A stretch of 64,000 nt of DNA from Acanthococcus lagerstroemiae (GCA_031841125.1 CM063112.1:16828603-16892602); one strand, 5' to 3'. Counted from the stretch's first letter, positions 37,266 through 48,957 are shown. Notes: generated by a model not told the origin, from the sequence alone. Program-made: numbers and translations.

Positions 37266-37973
37266 AGCTTCTCATCCCTGATGAATGGTAGAAAGCGGGT
37301 TTTTGCGAAACGCGACATTTAATGATTTAATCTAACATTACACAAGGACGAACCAACGAACAAACTTTAAGCAAAGTTGTTGGGAGCGCACTCTGTGCGG
37401 CTCATCCATCAACTTCGCAGTGACGTGATGAGGATGAAGTCGATGGTTGATACTGGCCTCACCGCAATAAGGTATACTACCCGTGATACATGATGTTCGA
37501 ATATCAAAGCAAACGATTTTTCTCCGAATGTGAGATTTGCAACGAGGTTTTCTGTTTGAATTGCTTTTAGCAACTTTGTGCGATTATAACTGTGGCTGAC
37601 ATCTGGCGGATTTTTCATTAGAACTGAAATGAGGTAGGTATGATGGTATGAAGAAGGGCCTCCCAACTTCCAAGCCTTGGGCCTTTTATCTGTAAAGTAG
37701 CTTATCAAGTTCTAACATCATCACTCATCAGAGTATGTTTATGCTATTAAGTTTGAATTCTCAAAAATTAAATTAGAGGGTGCAGCCTGCGATAAGCAAC
37801 AACACTACAACGCAGTGGCTTTGGAGGAATGGAGGCCCCTCTAGAGCCACGCAGCGCTTCAATTCCTCATGGAAAATTAGTTCCAGTGTTCCAGATACCT
37901 CACTTCAGTTACTTAGTAAAAATTCCACCAATGTCAGCCACTTTGCTTGCAGTTTGTTCACGTTCCATAACTT
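37266..37973. other. No gene recognised
   Basis: A 99-codon minus-strand frame (37,409-37,708) lacks any recognisable feature. CATCTGGCGGAT near 37,600 resembles short motifs at 40,076 and 52,490, hinting at a shared decayed repeat. Confidence 0.3.
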
Positions 37974-38109
37974 GGACGCTATTCAGCAAAAGGGAACCAA
38001 CTAGCAAAATCCGCTTTTTGAGAACACGTGATTTGAAATTCAAGAGTCATGTAGAAAGTAGAAACTATATGACATAACATTTAATTCCCTTTTGCTGAAC
38101 ATAGAGTCC
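37974..38109. mobile_element. 136-bp MITE
   Basis: The left end reads GGACGCTATTCAGCAAAAGG and the inverse of the right end GGACTCTATGTTCAGCAAAA, followed by GGGAA in both. ACTT flanks both sides (37,970-37,973 and 38,110-38,113). The left two thirds recur near 53,345-53,458. Superfamily not determined. Confidence 0.65.
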
Positions 38110-38133
38110 ACTTCAGCTAAACCCCGCTTTTGG

Positions 38134-39108
38134 GATATAAACCTGCACTAGAGTGCGCTGCAAAATCACCTGTGTGGGTGAAAATAAATGAGTGATAATG
38201 TGCTTTTTCAAATAGAAAAACAGCTGTCTTCAAGAGGGTAAAAAAAAAAAGAGTAGAAATTATTCTACCAATAGAACTGATTATAATTCAAATTTTTTGA
38301 TGATGACGCAGTTACAGTGAGGACAAATTTTCTTTGAAAGTGAATTTCTAATCGAATTAATAATAGCTGAAGTTTGCTACACGTTTACGCGCGGTAAATC
38401 CAGAGACGGGCGTTGTTCTACTTAATGAACTTGCTCTTGTTTTTTTCCATTTTTAGTGAACTAGTTCTTTCTCTTACTCACTTGGTCTTCTGACTGATCT
38501 AGTTCATTTTTTGTTCACTAAACAGAACCTCTGATCTTGGTCTTGGTCTTGCTTATTCAAAATGTGGATTTTGGTATTAAAACAATTGCGAAAGGAGCGA
38601 GCAAACAGTTTTTTTGGGTAATAGCCTACAGCTATATAAATTAGGCTACTACCCAAACAATTTTTTTAATCTCTATTGAAATCCTATGAGATTGTTGATT
38701 AAAATTTACACATCAAATAAAAATTCGATAATATTATAATTCATAATAAATTTATTGTAACGCTGAAACCATTTGGATATAAATTAGAGTTGCAAATGTT
38801 GGCACAATTGCGGCTTATCAGTGGTATGAAGGGGTGATCATGGAGATTCATCCGTAAGCGTGTAGCAAGCTTCAACTACCATTAAGTCGAGTAGAAATCC
38901 ACTTTCAAAAGAAATTTGTCCTAAATTTAACTGCATCGTCAGCGTCACTAAAAAACAGAATTATAACCAGTTCCACTGGTAGAGTAATGTCTACTCGTTT
39001 GTTCCCCTCCCAAAGATAACAATGTTTCTATTTGAATCACCTTTTCATTTCCCCCCGCTAACACCCGCACAGGTGATTTTGCAGCGCACTTTAGTGCAGG
39101 TTTATATC
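38134..39108. mobile_element. Foldback-type element, 258-bp arms
   Basis: The left arm (38,134-38,391) and the inverse of the right arm (38,851-39,108) align along their whole length. Outer block GATATAAACCTGCACTA, then GTGCGCTGCAAAATCACCTG, internally GTTATAATTC-like and GACAAATTT-TTTTGAAAGTG, and inner block TTGCTACACG-TTACG. The central 460 bp contain a second hairpin (38,613-38,657) and CTTGGTCTT repeats but no open frame of note. Arms have diverged noticeably, so it is old. Family unknown. Confidence 0.75.
38613..38657. repeat. Hairpin in the foldback spacer
   Basis: TTTGGGTAATAGCCTA and TAGGCTACTACCCAAA are inverse complements with one mismatch around a 13-base AT-rich loop, bordered by T-runs. 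Confidence 0.85.
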
Positions 39109-39774
39109 TCAATTATGAAAGTTGAAACTAAAGTTTAAAAAGTGGAAATATACAAGAAAAAGCAGAAAAAAAAACAAAAAAAACAGGAAAAAATAGATGA
39201 ACAAAGAATGAAAAATGAACAAGTTGATCTTTTTTTTTTTTTTTTTTAATGGGAGATGAACTAGTTCAGAACTAGCACAACAAAAAATAATAATTTAACT
39301 CGTATGGTGGATTTACATTCAAGTCGGGTGACATCCTTTTCAAACCGACATTTATCGGTTCGGGGAAAAGTTGTCCGCGACATGTCTGTAATAGGCCTGT
39401 AACACAGTTGGAAAGGTATGTAAATCCGTAGTTGTCGCCGACATTTTTAAAAGTTTGTTCACGACATGTCGTCGATTCGAATGTACTCGTAAATCCACCA
39501 TTAAAATATTTCTGGATTATCTGCACCGGGTTATGAAAATGAAACCAGAGTATAATAGTTTGAATCAACTAAAATAATAACGAATCAATCTCATTTATAG
39601 ACTAGAGTTACACCAATATAATTAAGCAACTATTAGCTATAATAACTTGATGCGAGGAACTGGGCTAAGACATGCGTCAATCCCGCCTCCATCTAAGATG
39701 TAAATCTTTGTGAAAAGTAATAAAATAATGATTAAAAAAAAAAAAAAAAAAAAAAAAAAGTCATCAAATAGTAA
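39109..39774. other. AT-rich segment with long T- and A-runs
   Basis: A T-run of about 18 ends near 39,248 and an A-run of more than 25 ends near 39,760. The A-run could be a retroelement tail, but no element body was recognised before it. Confidence 0.35.
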
Positions 39775-39920
39775 GATCACTCAAATATTACACAGGGCTG
39801 CCAACACGTAAACTTAAAGTTTACATCCTTCAAGAGCAACGCCCTTCTCTTGGTAAATCATACGTGATCACTCAAATATTACACAGGGCTGCCAACACGT
39901 GAAACTTAAAGTTTACATCC
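39775..39920 (+). repeat. Direct repeat, 54-55 bp, two copies
   Basis: GATCACTCAAATATTACACAGGG-type copies at 39,775-39,828 and 39,866-39,920 are nearly identical, including GCTGCCAACACGT and AACTTAAAGTTTACATCC, with a 37-bp spacer. High identity suggests a recent duplication. Confidence 0.95.
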
Positions 39921-39928
39921 CATTTCTA

Positions 39929-40049
39929 CCGTCCATGTTCTAAAAAACTATGACAATAGTGTCTTTAGGGTTCATCAATAAGGTCCATTTACTACTCCTG
40001 TTAAGGTCCTTTATGATGTTACGAAAACGAATCCATACTGGGACTTCTC
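39929..40049 (-). repeat. Inverted-repeat arm, right
   Basis: Partner of 36,631-36,746 in opposite orientation. Together the arms enclose about 3.2 kb that contains the minisatellite, a MITE and the foldback element. Confidence 0.8.
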
Positions 40050-41599
40050 AAGATTCAATAGCAAATTAGAGCTAACATCTGGCGGGTGTTATTTGGCAAA
40101 TCAACATTAGGATTACAGCGATGCTAGGCATTCAATATAATGTAAAAACATGATTTTTAAACTGCTCTCAATCCGATTTTTGCTTTAAAAATCTTTTCCC
40201 GAGTTTTACTCCAACGTCTATAACCTACCAATTTTTGTTTGAATTTTTGTCATCTTATTAACGTGCATATGAAAAATCTCACCGAACATGTATCAACTTT
40301 GAAGATAACTAATAATAAACTTTCACTAACTTATCGCGAAACGCCAAATGGAAGTTAAGTTTGTTGTTTGTAGTTGACCATTTTTCATTAAAAATAAACC
40401 GAAATTTGGCAGAGTAATGCTACTAAAATTGTTGTATAGAAGAGGGGCCTCCCCTTCGTTCTCTACTGCGCTCTATTGCGAGCTTATGAAAACACTTTCC
40501 GCTGTGCGACAAGCCGTCAGATGGTAGCTGAACCACTGAGGGAGACATCTTTATTTGTTTGAAGTCAATCGATGACTTACTCGTTAAGATCACCTTTTAA
40601 ATTCAAAATTGCGTTTTACTCAAAACTATCATTTTCAAAAGAGGCCTCTCTTCCACGCAGTGCTTCAAGATTGTATTGAGATTTCTAAATAATGAAAGTT
40701 GAAATTGAAGATTCTCATTAAGTAGGTACATCGATTTTGCATGCAATGAACTATAAAAATACACTAATTTATAAAATTAAATCTTTTCGTGTGGCAAGAT
40801 TTCCTGAAAAGCCAGATGTCCCGCCCAAATTTCGGAATAAGAGTCCTGGAAAAATAAACTTCTCCCAGGGATCTCACCTGCGGGAAATTTGCCGATAGTA
40901 GATTGCCGACTAGGGAGGCTAATAACTCGTAATAACGAACGTTCAGCCTACTATCACCATACTTATAGGTGTTTAACAACAGACTACCACCAAGCCCCAC
41001 GGGAGTCTAGGCGAGTCCACGATGACTCCCGTCCCCAGCGTACTTCATCAGCGAAGTAAGGCTGAAGACCTGAACCATCCGGACGAACGTAAGTACTTGG
41101 GAACCCACTGATCATGTCCCTGAATGAAAAGAGGTCAACGAAAGCGAATACTAATTTAGGAAAAAGTCCAGGGATGCCACGTACCAGAAGTCAAATACTA
41201 GCCTGGTGGTAACGTCCATGCATTTTCGATAAAATAAATACGTAGAAAAAATAAAGTTGTTCCCAGTTTACTTCACTGGAATTATGAGAATCATGTCGAA
41301 CAGTACTCGAATAGGTAAGTGTATTGTAAATTGATAAAATAGGAGACAAATCATAAAAATAATAATGATAGAAAATTATACAAATGGAATATGGCACAAC
41401 GGAGTTGCTCGACGGCCTTATAAATAAATATGGAGCCAATGGCTCTTACCTCGCGATACGTCTATTCGTACGCGATAAAAAAAAATGATACTCTCAAATA
41501 TGGGTTCAAAACAGGGACGTACCGATAGCGGGACGGGGGACTCCCCCCCCGTAAGAATTTTTCCCTCAGCAGTTGGAAAAATTTACCATTTCAGTCAAG
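40050..41599. other. No gene recognised
   Basis: Short overlapping frames only. C-run near 41,542-41,549. Nothing supportable. Confidence 0.35.
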
Positions 41600-41805
41600 C
41601 GAGTTGGGAAAGTCCAAGTTAAGAGGTTATTTTGCTTTGATACTTGGGAATTGAGTTGAGAAGAAAACCCAACAAGTCAAAAGGTTTTTCTCTTTTGCAT
41701 TGATACTTGGGAATTTTGAGTTGAGTCAGTTAAAAAATCCAATAGGTCAAAAGGTTTTTATTTTTATTTTTTGCTTTGATACTTGGGAATTCTGAGTGAT
41801 AATGG
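41600..41805 (+). repeat. Tandem repeat, ~65-77-bp unit
   Basis: TTTGATACTTGGGAATT (or TTGATACTTGGGAATT) occurs three times (about 41,635, 41,699 and 41,775). The copies are separated by a GTCAAAAGGTTTTT-type block. Confidence 0.8.
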
Positions 41806-43019
41806 TATAAAAATAACACCATATTATAGAGTAGTGACCTCTCTCCCATAAAATTTAGAAAATTAAAAAAATATCAGCATTAATGGCCGGAAATGATATT
41901 GCCCAAAAGATAAATGACTAACCAAATAGGAACTCAAAATCCTATTCCAAAAGGAGTCTCCCTCTCCTAAGCAGAAATTCAATTTTGAGATTTTGGGCTA
42001 CACTAATCTCTAATTAAGAGCACTAGCAGTGACTGAACTCCGTGGAACGGTTGCTTTTGATTATCACAGATTCGGTAACGATTCCTAAGTCTCGAGCTGA
42101 TCATGATGGATTCTCAGGACCTGAAATTCTTAAGTATCCTCCGAAAGCGCTTTAACAAGGGTACTGAGCCTCCGCGTGATTTACGCGTACAGGCGATTCA
42201 CTAATTTTGATAAACAAAAAAAGGAGGGAAGAAAAAAATTAATTCAAAGGGATGATTTCTGATCTGAAATTTTGAATAAAGTAAGATCGAAAATAAAGGG
42301 TATTTCTACTCCGCGCCCTTTTTGGATCATACACGCGGGTAGAAAGGGACGCCGGCCCCCTGGTCAGTACGAATCTCAAGGCTAGCACTCGCAGAAACGC
42401 ACTATACCGTGGGTCGATAGTAAAAAACTAAAATTAAGGTAAAATACCAGGGATTACAGCTAAACATAATCAGAAAGGACTCAAATTGGAGTTACGTAAC
42501 CCGATACTGGACTGGAACGTTACAGTATGTATGGTCTGCAGCTCGGGCATTTCATTTTATTTAGCGAACGACAGTGATATGCACAATAACTCCGCGGTTG
42601 TCAGTATAATGCCCCTAGTATTTCTGGATATGCAACCTATTAGACACTTCCGGTATTAGAATTGTGGCTTCCTGCATTGCAGGCGTATTTTCAGAACCAA
42701 TAATCTGAAATTTAACGACAGTTCACACATTTGGAGAATAATTTTTAAGGAATTAGGAATTCTTGGAGGACGATTTTTCTTCATGAACTCGAAAAGTATT
42801 TTCCTGTTCTTTGAAGTGGTAAAATATATGTCTGGCACTCATCACGTTATCACTTAGAAAACAACAGGGCCGGCAACTTTTCATAATCCCATGTGAAGCG
42901 AAAAAAACAGTGACGTAAATACGGGGCGGGGAGGGAGACAGTTTCCTCACCAAGAACCCTTTAAAAGTAAAATTTTTAGTTTTTGCAGCGTTCAAAGGGC
43001 GTATAGAAATTTTATTTTT
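41806..43019. other. No gene recognised
   Basis: AT-rich with short chance frames on both strands, no motif. Confidence 0.35.
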
Positions 43020-43076
43020 TTTATTTATTTATTTTTTATTTTCTTTATTATTATTATTATTATTATTATTACTACT
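43020..43076 (+). repeat. TTTATT/ATT microsatellite
   Basis: TTTATT-type repeats pass into (ATT)n ending ACTACTAGG. Confidence 0.95.
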
Positions 43077-43199
43077 AGGGGGCTTCGCGGCCCAAACCTC
43101 TCGCTGCCACTCGCTTCGCTCGTGCCGGCCTTACTCGGCGCTTCGCGCCTCGTCCAAAGCGCCACAGTCCTCAGTGTTTGGTCTGAAACTTTTGTTCCT

Positions 43200-44400
43200 G
43201 AGTTGAGGTTTGCTTTGTGCTTCTTTTGCTCCCCCTCTATCAGCGGTCCTCAATCTTCCACCATGAACCCCCTTCCATCCTTTCTTCACCACGAGTCTCC
43301 TCCTCCTCCACCACGACCCCCTCGTTGATCATGGTTGCTCTCCGCCACCACGGTCACACCTCAACAGTCGCAGCCCTTCTCAGCCACAAACTCCTCCTGC
43401 ACAATGGCCATAGTCCTTCACCTAGTCTCCCTCGATCACCCTCTTCTACCACGAGGGCCATCCATTAGGACCACGTCCTTCGACCACCCCACACCACTAT
43501 GGCCTCCATTTCTGTTCACGTACCACACCCCCCACCAAGACCTTTTCACCCATCACTACGACCTCCCCAATGGCGGCCTTAGTCCCTCTCTACAGCCTTC
43601 CCCTTCCGCGGCTCCATCACCCTACGGCCTCCTCGCTCAACCACCACGAAGATCCCCTGGTCCTCCAACCAGGAGCTTCCACCACCATGACAACCCCTCC
43701 CGCTCAAGAACCCTTCCCCTCAAGACCCCATCCCCGGGACCAGAACCTTCTGCACCATGGCCTTCATTCGCCTTTCCTTCCTCCTCCACTAGGACCCCTT
43801 CCTCACTATTACCCCCTCTCCACTCGGGGCCTTTACCTCCCACTACAGTCCCCGCCACCACCGTGGTTTTCCTCCCCTTTAGGAGCTCCCTCCTCTACCA
43901 TGAGTACCTCTTACACCCCCGGGCCATTATCTACCAAAATTTTACTGCCCCTCTAGGATCCTCACCCACTACTACCTCCTCCTTCCTCAATAGCCACCCT
44001 CTCCTACCAAGGATTTCCTCCGCCACGAGGACCTCTCACCAACCACTACCTCCTGGGCTTCATCTCCCTTCAGAGCCCTTGTCCTCACTATGGCCCTCCA
44101 ACCCCCTTGAAGATCTCTGACCATTCACCCAGGAGCTCTCACAACCATGACCACCCCTCCCCTCGAGATCCCTTCCCCTCAAGACCCAACCCCACCACCA
44201 GCCTCTACCGCACCACGGCCATTTCTCTCCAAGGTCCCCTCTCTCACCAAGGAATTTCTCTTCCAGCAGGTCCTCTTACTCCCGCTCCACAGAGGGCCTT
44301 CATTTCCGTCCACAGCAACGCTCCCACAGGGGCCCTCTTCCCTCTTCAGGAGCTCCCTTCACAACCATGAACCCCCTCCTGAGGGTAGGCTACCCCTGGA
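43200..44400 (+). repeat. Pyrimidine-rich degenerate array with pseudo-ORFs
   Basis: About 1.2 kb dominated by C and T on the plus strand, with loose reiterations of CACCACGAGGACC, CCTCCACCACG, CCATGAACCCCC and CTCACCAAGGA-like strings. A 261-codon frame (43,335-44,120) is Pro/Ser/Thr-rich, but the other two plus frames are also open over long overlapping stretches (43,570-43,956; 43,217-43,468; 44,147-44,407). Scarcity of A and of TA dinucleotides explains this without selection for protein. No signal peptide or codon-level repeat periodicity is evident. I read it as a noncoding array; a proline-rich protein cannot be formally excluded. Confidence 0.6.
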
Positions 44401-44869
44401 AAATTGAACAATTAATGGGCAGGGTAGGCAACCTGCAGCGATTTGTGATCTTGAAGAGTATGGGTAATTATGTCATGTTATGTCTTGGTTATGTCTTAAA
44501 ACTTGGAGATCTTTTATGTTAGAACACATTGTGTCCTTGAAAGTAGCTGATCTGCCCCTGTAATTTTTTCAATTTTCAGGTAGGCAACCCGCAGTACGTT
44601 TTCTTTAGGAGAGGGAGGAGGAGTTTTGGTTTTTAATATAGAGAGATTATTATTATTATTTTTTAATTATCACTACATTTATTGTTTTTTTTAGTTTTTT
44701 TTTTTGTCTCCCCTGCCCTGTAACTGGCCACCTGGCTGTTGGAAAGGGGAGTAAAATACATTTATTATTTATTTATTTTTAAATAGACCTTATTTTGTAA
44801 TGGATGATAGATATCTTTGTTTCTTTTTTTTTTTGTTCGGTGAAAACATACCTACGTTTTATTCTATGA
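44401..44869. other. Possible LINE-like 3' UTR end; no gene
   Basis: CTCCCC...GGGGAG bracket a stem region (44,709-44,752; CTGTAACTGGCCACCTGGCTG within), followed by TATTTATT repeats, an arrangement common at LINE 3' ends. GTAGGCAACCTGCAG and GTAGGCAACCCGCAG recur near 44,425 and 44,580. No coding part recognised. Confidence 0.25.
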
Positions 44870-45840
44870 TTTCAATAGAATTTCATCAGAAATCTTCGAG
44901 AAGATTCCTTTTGATTTCCGAAGAATCTTATCGAAAATAATAGGGAAAAATTTCCGATCATTTTCAAAGAATTTCATCGGACATCATTGAGGAACATCTC
45001 CGACGATTTCAGGAGAATTTTTTCCGAAATCTTTACCGGAGAATTTCATTGGAAATCTTCAGAAAAATTTTCCAATGTTTTCCAAAGAATTTCTACAAAA
45101 ATCTTCAGGAATATTTTCCGATAATTTATAAAGTATTTCATCGGAAATATTTGGGAAAAAACTCCGACGGGTTTTGGAAGATTTTTATCGAAAATTCTCA
45201 GGAAAAATCATCGAAGATCTCCAGAGAATAATTTCGTTGGATATCTTCGAGAAGAATCTGCGAGGAATTTCATCGGAAATTTTTGGAAAGAAAAATTCCA
45301 AAAATTTCCGAAGAATTGAGACTATTTTCCACTCATGCGATGGAATCAGAGATATTTCCCGGATATTTTTGATGAAATTCTTCCGAAATCAGCCAAAATT
45401 TCCGAAGAATTTTACCGAAAATAATTTGGGCAAAATCTCCAATAATTTCATAAAAATGTCATTGGAGGTCCTCGAAAATAATCTCCACTAATTTTCGGAG
45501 AATTTCATCGGAAATCTTCAGAAAAAATTTCCAACAATTTCCGAATAATTTTACGAGAAATCTTCGGAGAAAATCTCTGATCCTATCGCATGAGTGGGAA
45601 ATAGTCTCAATTCTTCGGGAATAGGAATTTCTTTCGAAAAATTTCCGATGAAATACCTTAAAAATCATCGGAGATTATTCTCAAAGATTTCCAATGAAAT
45701 TATTCTTTGGAAATCTTCGTAGATTTTTACTGAAGATTTTTGATAAAATTCTTCAAAAATTATCGCAGTTTTCCCCAAATGTTTCCTATTCAAAAATTAT
45801 CGGAAAATTTTCTCGAAGAATTGTGATATTCTTTTTGGGA
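44870..45840. repeat. ~44-bp degenerate array, partly palindromic
   Basis: Variants of GAATTTCATCGGAAATCTTC and AAAATTTCCGAAGAA recur about every 44 bases. Within it, a block near 45,315-45,352 (GAATTGAGACTATTTTCCAC, then TCATGCGATGG) is present in inverse orientation near 45,574-45,618, so the array folds back around about 45,460. Frames up to 105 codons in it are chance products of the repeat. It abuts the R1-like LINE. Confidence 0.8.
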
Positions 45841-46481
45841 AACATTAAACATTAGCAGAGACCCTGTCAGACCACGCGACATCGCTTTCGACGTGTGTGT
45901 GTGTGGGGGGGGGGGGAAGCGCGTAACGGATCCAGAAAGACTGTACACCGCAATCCGTGGATCGAGCACCGAACCCATCGGTGCTGTGACGGGGCCCGAT
46001 GACATCGATCAATACGTGCGGCAGCTGACGGATCAACTGCAAGCATGACTGAAGGTAGCAGAGAAGATCCAGAAGCCAAGCAGGGGACTACGACGTGGAT
46101 CATCGTGCTCAGCCGACTAAAAGACATCCTGAAGAGAACGGGTCGTCGGCTGAGCGCCGAGCCCGATCCAGTGCGCCGGCTCATCCTGAAGGCGGCGAAA
46201 GAAGAAATCACGTAAGAGTACCGCCTCAGGATGGGCAGGGCTAAGATGGAAGCCTGGCGGAGGTTCTACAGCCACAGGGATGCCTGGGGACGACCCTATC
46301 AAGTCCTCAAGAATCCGAAAGGTAACGGCATTCCTCTGCTAAGGAGACCAGACGGCGGTTGATGCAGCACCCCGGCTGAGAACGCCACGCTGCTGTTGGA
46401 ATCCAAGTTCCCGGTATACGGAGGTAAAAACATCGAAAACGACGATCCAGCTCCAGTGATCCGGAAAGTCCGGCCCCCAAG

Positions 46482-47786
46482 GTGACTGCAGGGGAAGTCA
46501 GGGCCCTCCTGAAGAAGCTGAGTAAACGCAAGGCGCCTGGCCCCGATGGGATGAACCACGAGACGCTCAAGGTGCTGCATAAATGGCACCCGCGTGTGCT
46601 GCCGAGGCTTTTCACCGCTTGTCTCGCCTGCGGGCACTGTCCAAAGGCGTGGCATGACGGTGAAGTAATCTTAATCTCGAAGCCTGGAAAATACGGCAGC
46701 ACCCCAGAAGGGTACAGGCCCATTATGTTGTTGAACACCTGCGGTAAGCTTCTGGAGAAGGTCCTCAATGCGAGGCTTACCCAGCGCACCGACGAAGAAG
46801 ACATCATCCACTCGCGGCAGTTCGGATTCAGGAAGCATCGAAGTACGGAGCATGCTGTCCGGACTGTGACGGGACTCATCCTAAGATCACGGGCGCAGAC
46901 CTACTTTACGGCCGCTGTGTCTCTGGACATTAAGAGGGCATTCGATCACGTCCCCTGGCTGGGGATTCTGAGAGTGGTCGCTGCGTCCGGCGTGCCTGGC
47001 TACCTGTTTCGTAGCGTGCGGAGTTACCACACCGCTAGGGAGGTTCAGTATCAAGGAATTGCCCCACATCTCGAACGGGGTTGTCCACAGGGTTCGGTGC
47101 TTGGGCCGACCCTGTGGAACTTGCTGTACAACTCTGTCATTCGCCGACTACCAGAGGAAGTGGTGTGTTACGCAGACTACACACTACTAGTGGTCGGTGG
47201 AGAGTCTGGGCCGGCAGTTAGCAGAAACATCAGGGACGCCATATCAAAAGTCGAGGCGCTGCTGACTGAGACCGGTCTGGAGCTAAACATAACGAAGACA
47301 GAAGTACTCCTCTATCGAGATGTCCCAACGGCGGCGAGGAACCTCCTAGGTGCAGCGACCCCAACGGAAGTCGTGCACAAAGGCGCAGAGATTCCCATGC
47401 GGAGGGAGTTAAAGTACCTCAGCGTGATGCTAGACGCCGAGGGAAATTGGTTGTCCCACTTGCGGTACATCCGCACGCAGTGCGAGAAGAGACTGCCCGT
47501 GTTGACGCAGTTGTGTCAGAGAACCTTCGGGTTCAGCAATGAGGCCCGAAGGGTGAAGATCTCCTGCTGCAGCTCGTTGTACTACCGCCGAGTGCACGAG
47601 CTACGGTATCAAGCAGAAGTAAACAAGGTCAAAAGAAGATGTGGCATGCTATGCAGCCGGCTGTACCATAGCGTCAGCACGGAAGGGGCGGCCGTGATCA
47701 ACGCGATGTCTCCCCTGGACCTGCTGATCTTTGAGAGGTCAGTGAAATATCTGGTCAAGAGCCGGTTCAAGGTCGACAACTGGTAG
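46482..47786 (+). pseudogene. R1-like reverse transcriptase, catalytic site mutated
   Basis: A 434-codon open stretch contains the ordered RT blocks: KLSKRKAPGPDGMNHETLKV (fingers), ISKPGKYGSTPEGYRPIMLL, QFGFRKHRSTEHAV, VSLDIKRAFDHVPW (motif A, Asp present), GCPQGSVLGPTLWNLLYN (motif B), CYADYTLLV (motif C) and KYLSVMLDAEGNW (thumb side). Motif C normally reads YADD; here the second Asp is Tyr (codon TAC at 47,178-47,180, one base from GAC), which removes a metal-binding residue. The frame is open but lacks an N-terminal endonuclease, and the enzyme would be inactive. Confidence 0.9.
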
Positions 47787-47818
47787 CATCTCCGACACGT
47801 TGATCCCTCCTCCAGCGA

Positions 47819-48115
47819 GTGGCCAAATCAGCTCCACTAGGTAACCATCGGCGAGTGGAACCGTCGATGGAGTGGACACAGGTGTTGTTCCCAGACGTAC
47901 GCGCCAGGATTCAGTTACAGGAAGAAGACGAAATAAAGAAGATGGACTTCTTCCTGACGCAGGCGGTTTCGGGTCACGGGTGCTTGGCATCATACCTGCA
48001 CCGCCGGGACAGCGACCAGTGCTCCTGCAGTGCAGGCCCGGAAACACCTCGACACGTTTTTCGAGAGTGTGTCCCGTGGGAAGAGGCTGGACAACTGGAA
48101 AAGAACCAGCCGTGA
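47819..48115 (+). pseudogene. R1-like LINE C-terminal Cys/His finger
   Basis: In a shifted frame after the RT stretch, FFLTQAVSGHGCLASYLHRR precedes CSCSAGPETPRHVFREC, a C-x-C-x(8)-H-x(4)-C arrangement typical of the C-terminal finger in R1-clade polyproteins. At least one frameshift separates it from the RT frame. Confidence 0.8.
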
Positions 48116-48745
48116 ACATCTGCGGTACATGCGTGGGGTCGTTAAGAGTTCGTGGATACTCGAGAACCCCGCATTTCCCGCAGGTGATGAAGACCGAACC
48201 GGATGAGGTCGAAGAACCCGGAAGAGGGTGGAGTAAACCCGAAGAAGCCGGGAGAGGTCGCCCCCCATCGTCGCCGTCACCGCTGCATAGGTTGTAGAAG
48301 GAGTAACGTGTCATCAGTCATCAGTTGCCGCCAATCACGGGCGGGGGGGCTGCGTTCCCAAATAGGACCACAGTAAGTCGGGTGTTGAGACGAATCTTCA
48401 TCTCCTTCATGAGGCAGGGCACGAACGGGTCGCAGCCCCCAACGTGGCTATTGGTTTCTCAAAAAGAAGACGAAAAGATCGAATTACATAAGTATAAGGA
48501 TAAGTTTGCAAGGTCCGCTTCCCCCATAAAGGGAGGTCCGGATTGGCCGAAAAACGTAGAATAAAGTTTACTGTGAAGAGTCTCCTGTGGTACTCGGCGA
48601 TAAACCTTAGGGTAAAAGCCAGGCAAAACAGGGGACCCCACAACACATTAGAAACTTCGTTTTGTCCTGTATTATTTATTTATGTAATACACGGAGCCAC
48701 TCGTGCAAGTCCGGGAGTGGCCGCCCCGTTGGGTTAAAAAAAAAG

Positions 48746-48957
48746 TACACTTATGCAAACCACTGACCAAGTATTAAGGTTAACCACTACAGCGTTCCTG
48801 GGGCAGGGAAGTCCCAAAATCAACCCCGACAAATCAATAGAATTAAAGAATCTATGAAACGAAAAATCTGAGCCATCATGAAGAAGGAGACGAAATGGTT
48901 GAGGCAGAGAACCGGCGAACAAAGTTCAGCCCACACTGGACACAACGACTCTGTACC
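48746..48957. other. Gap, no gene
   Basis: Short unremarkable sequence between the LINE tail and repeat family A copy 2. Confidence 0.4.

Larger units (their letters stand above)
45845..48745 (+). mobile_element. R1-like LINE fossil, 5'-truncated
   Basis: From the array edge, scattered coding pieces lead into a long reverse transcriptase frame, then a separate-frame C-terminal Cys/His motif and a noncoding tail ending in an A-run (48,736-48,744). Pieces before the RT, such as MEAWRRFYSHRDAWGRPYQV around 46,250-46,310, fit the region between endonuclease and RT but are broken by frameshifts. The APE endonuclease is missing. RT and finger blocks resemble the R1/TRAS/Waldo group; exact placement is inference. 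It is not preceded by recognisable 28S rDNA, the usual R1 target. Confidence 0.75.

Noticed and set aside
43335..44120. 261-codon Pro/Ser-rich open frame as a protein-coding gene
   Set aside because: Overlapping frames are also open across the same C/T-rich array, so openness follows from base composition; no domain, signal peptide or exon context.
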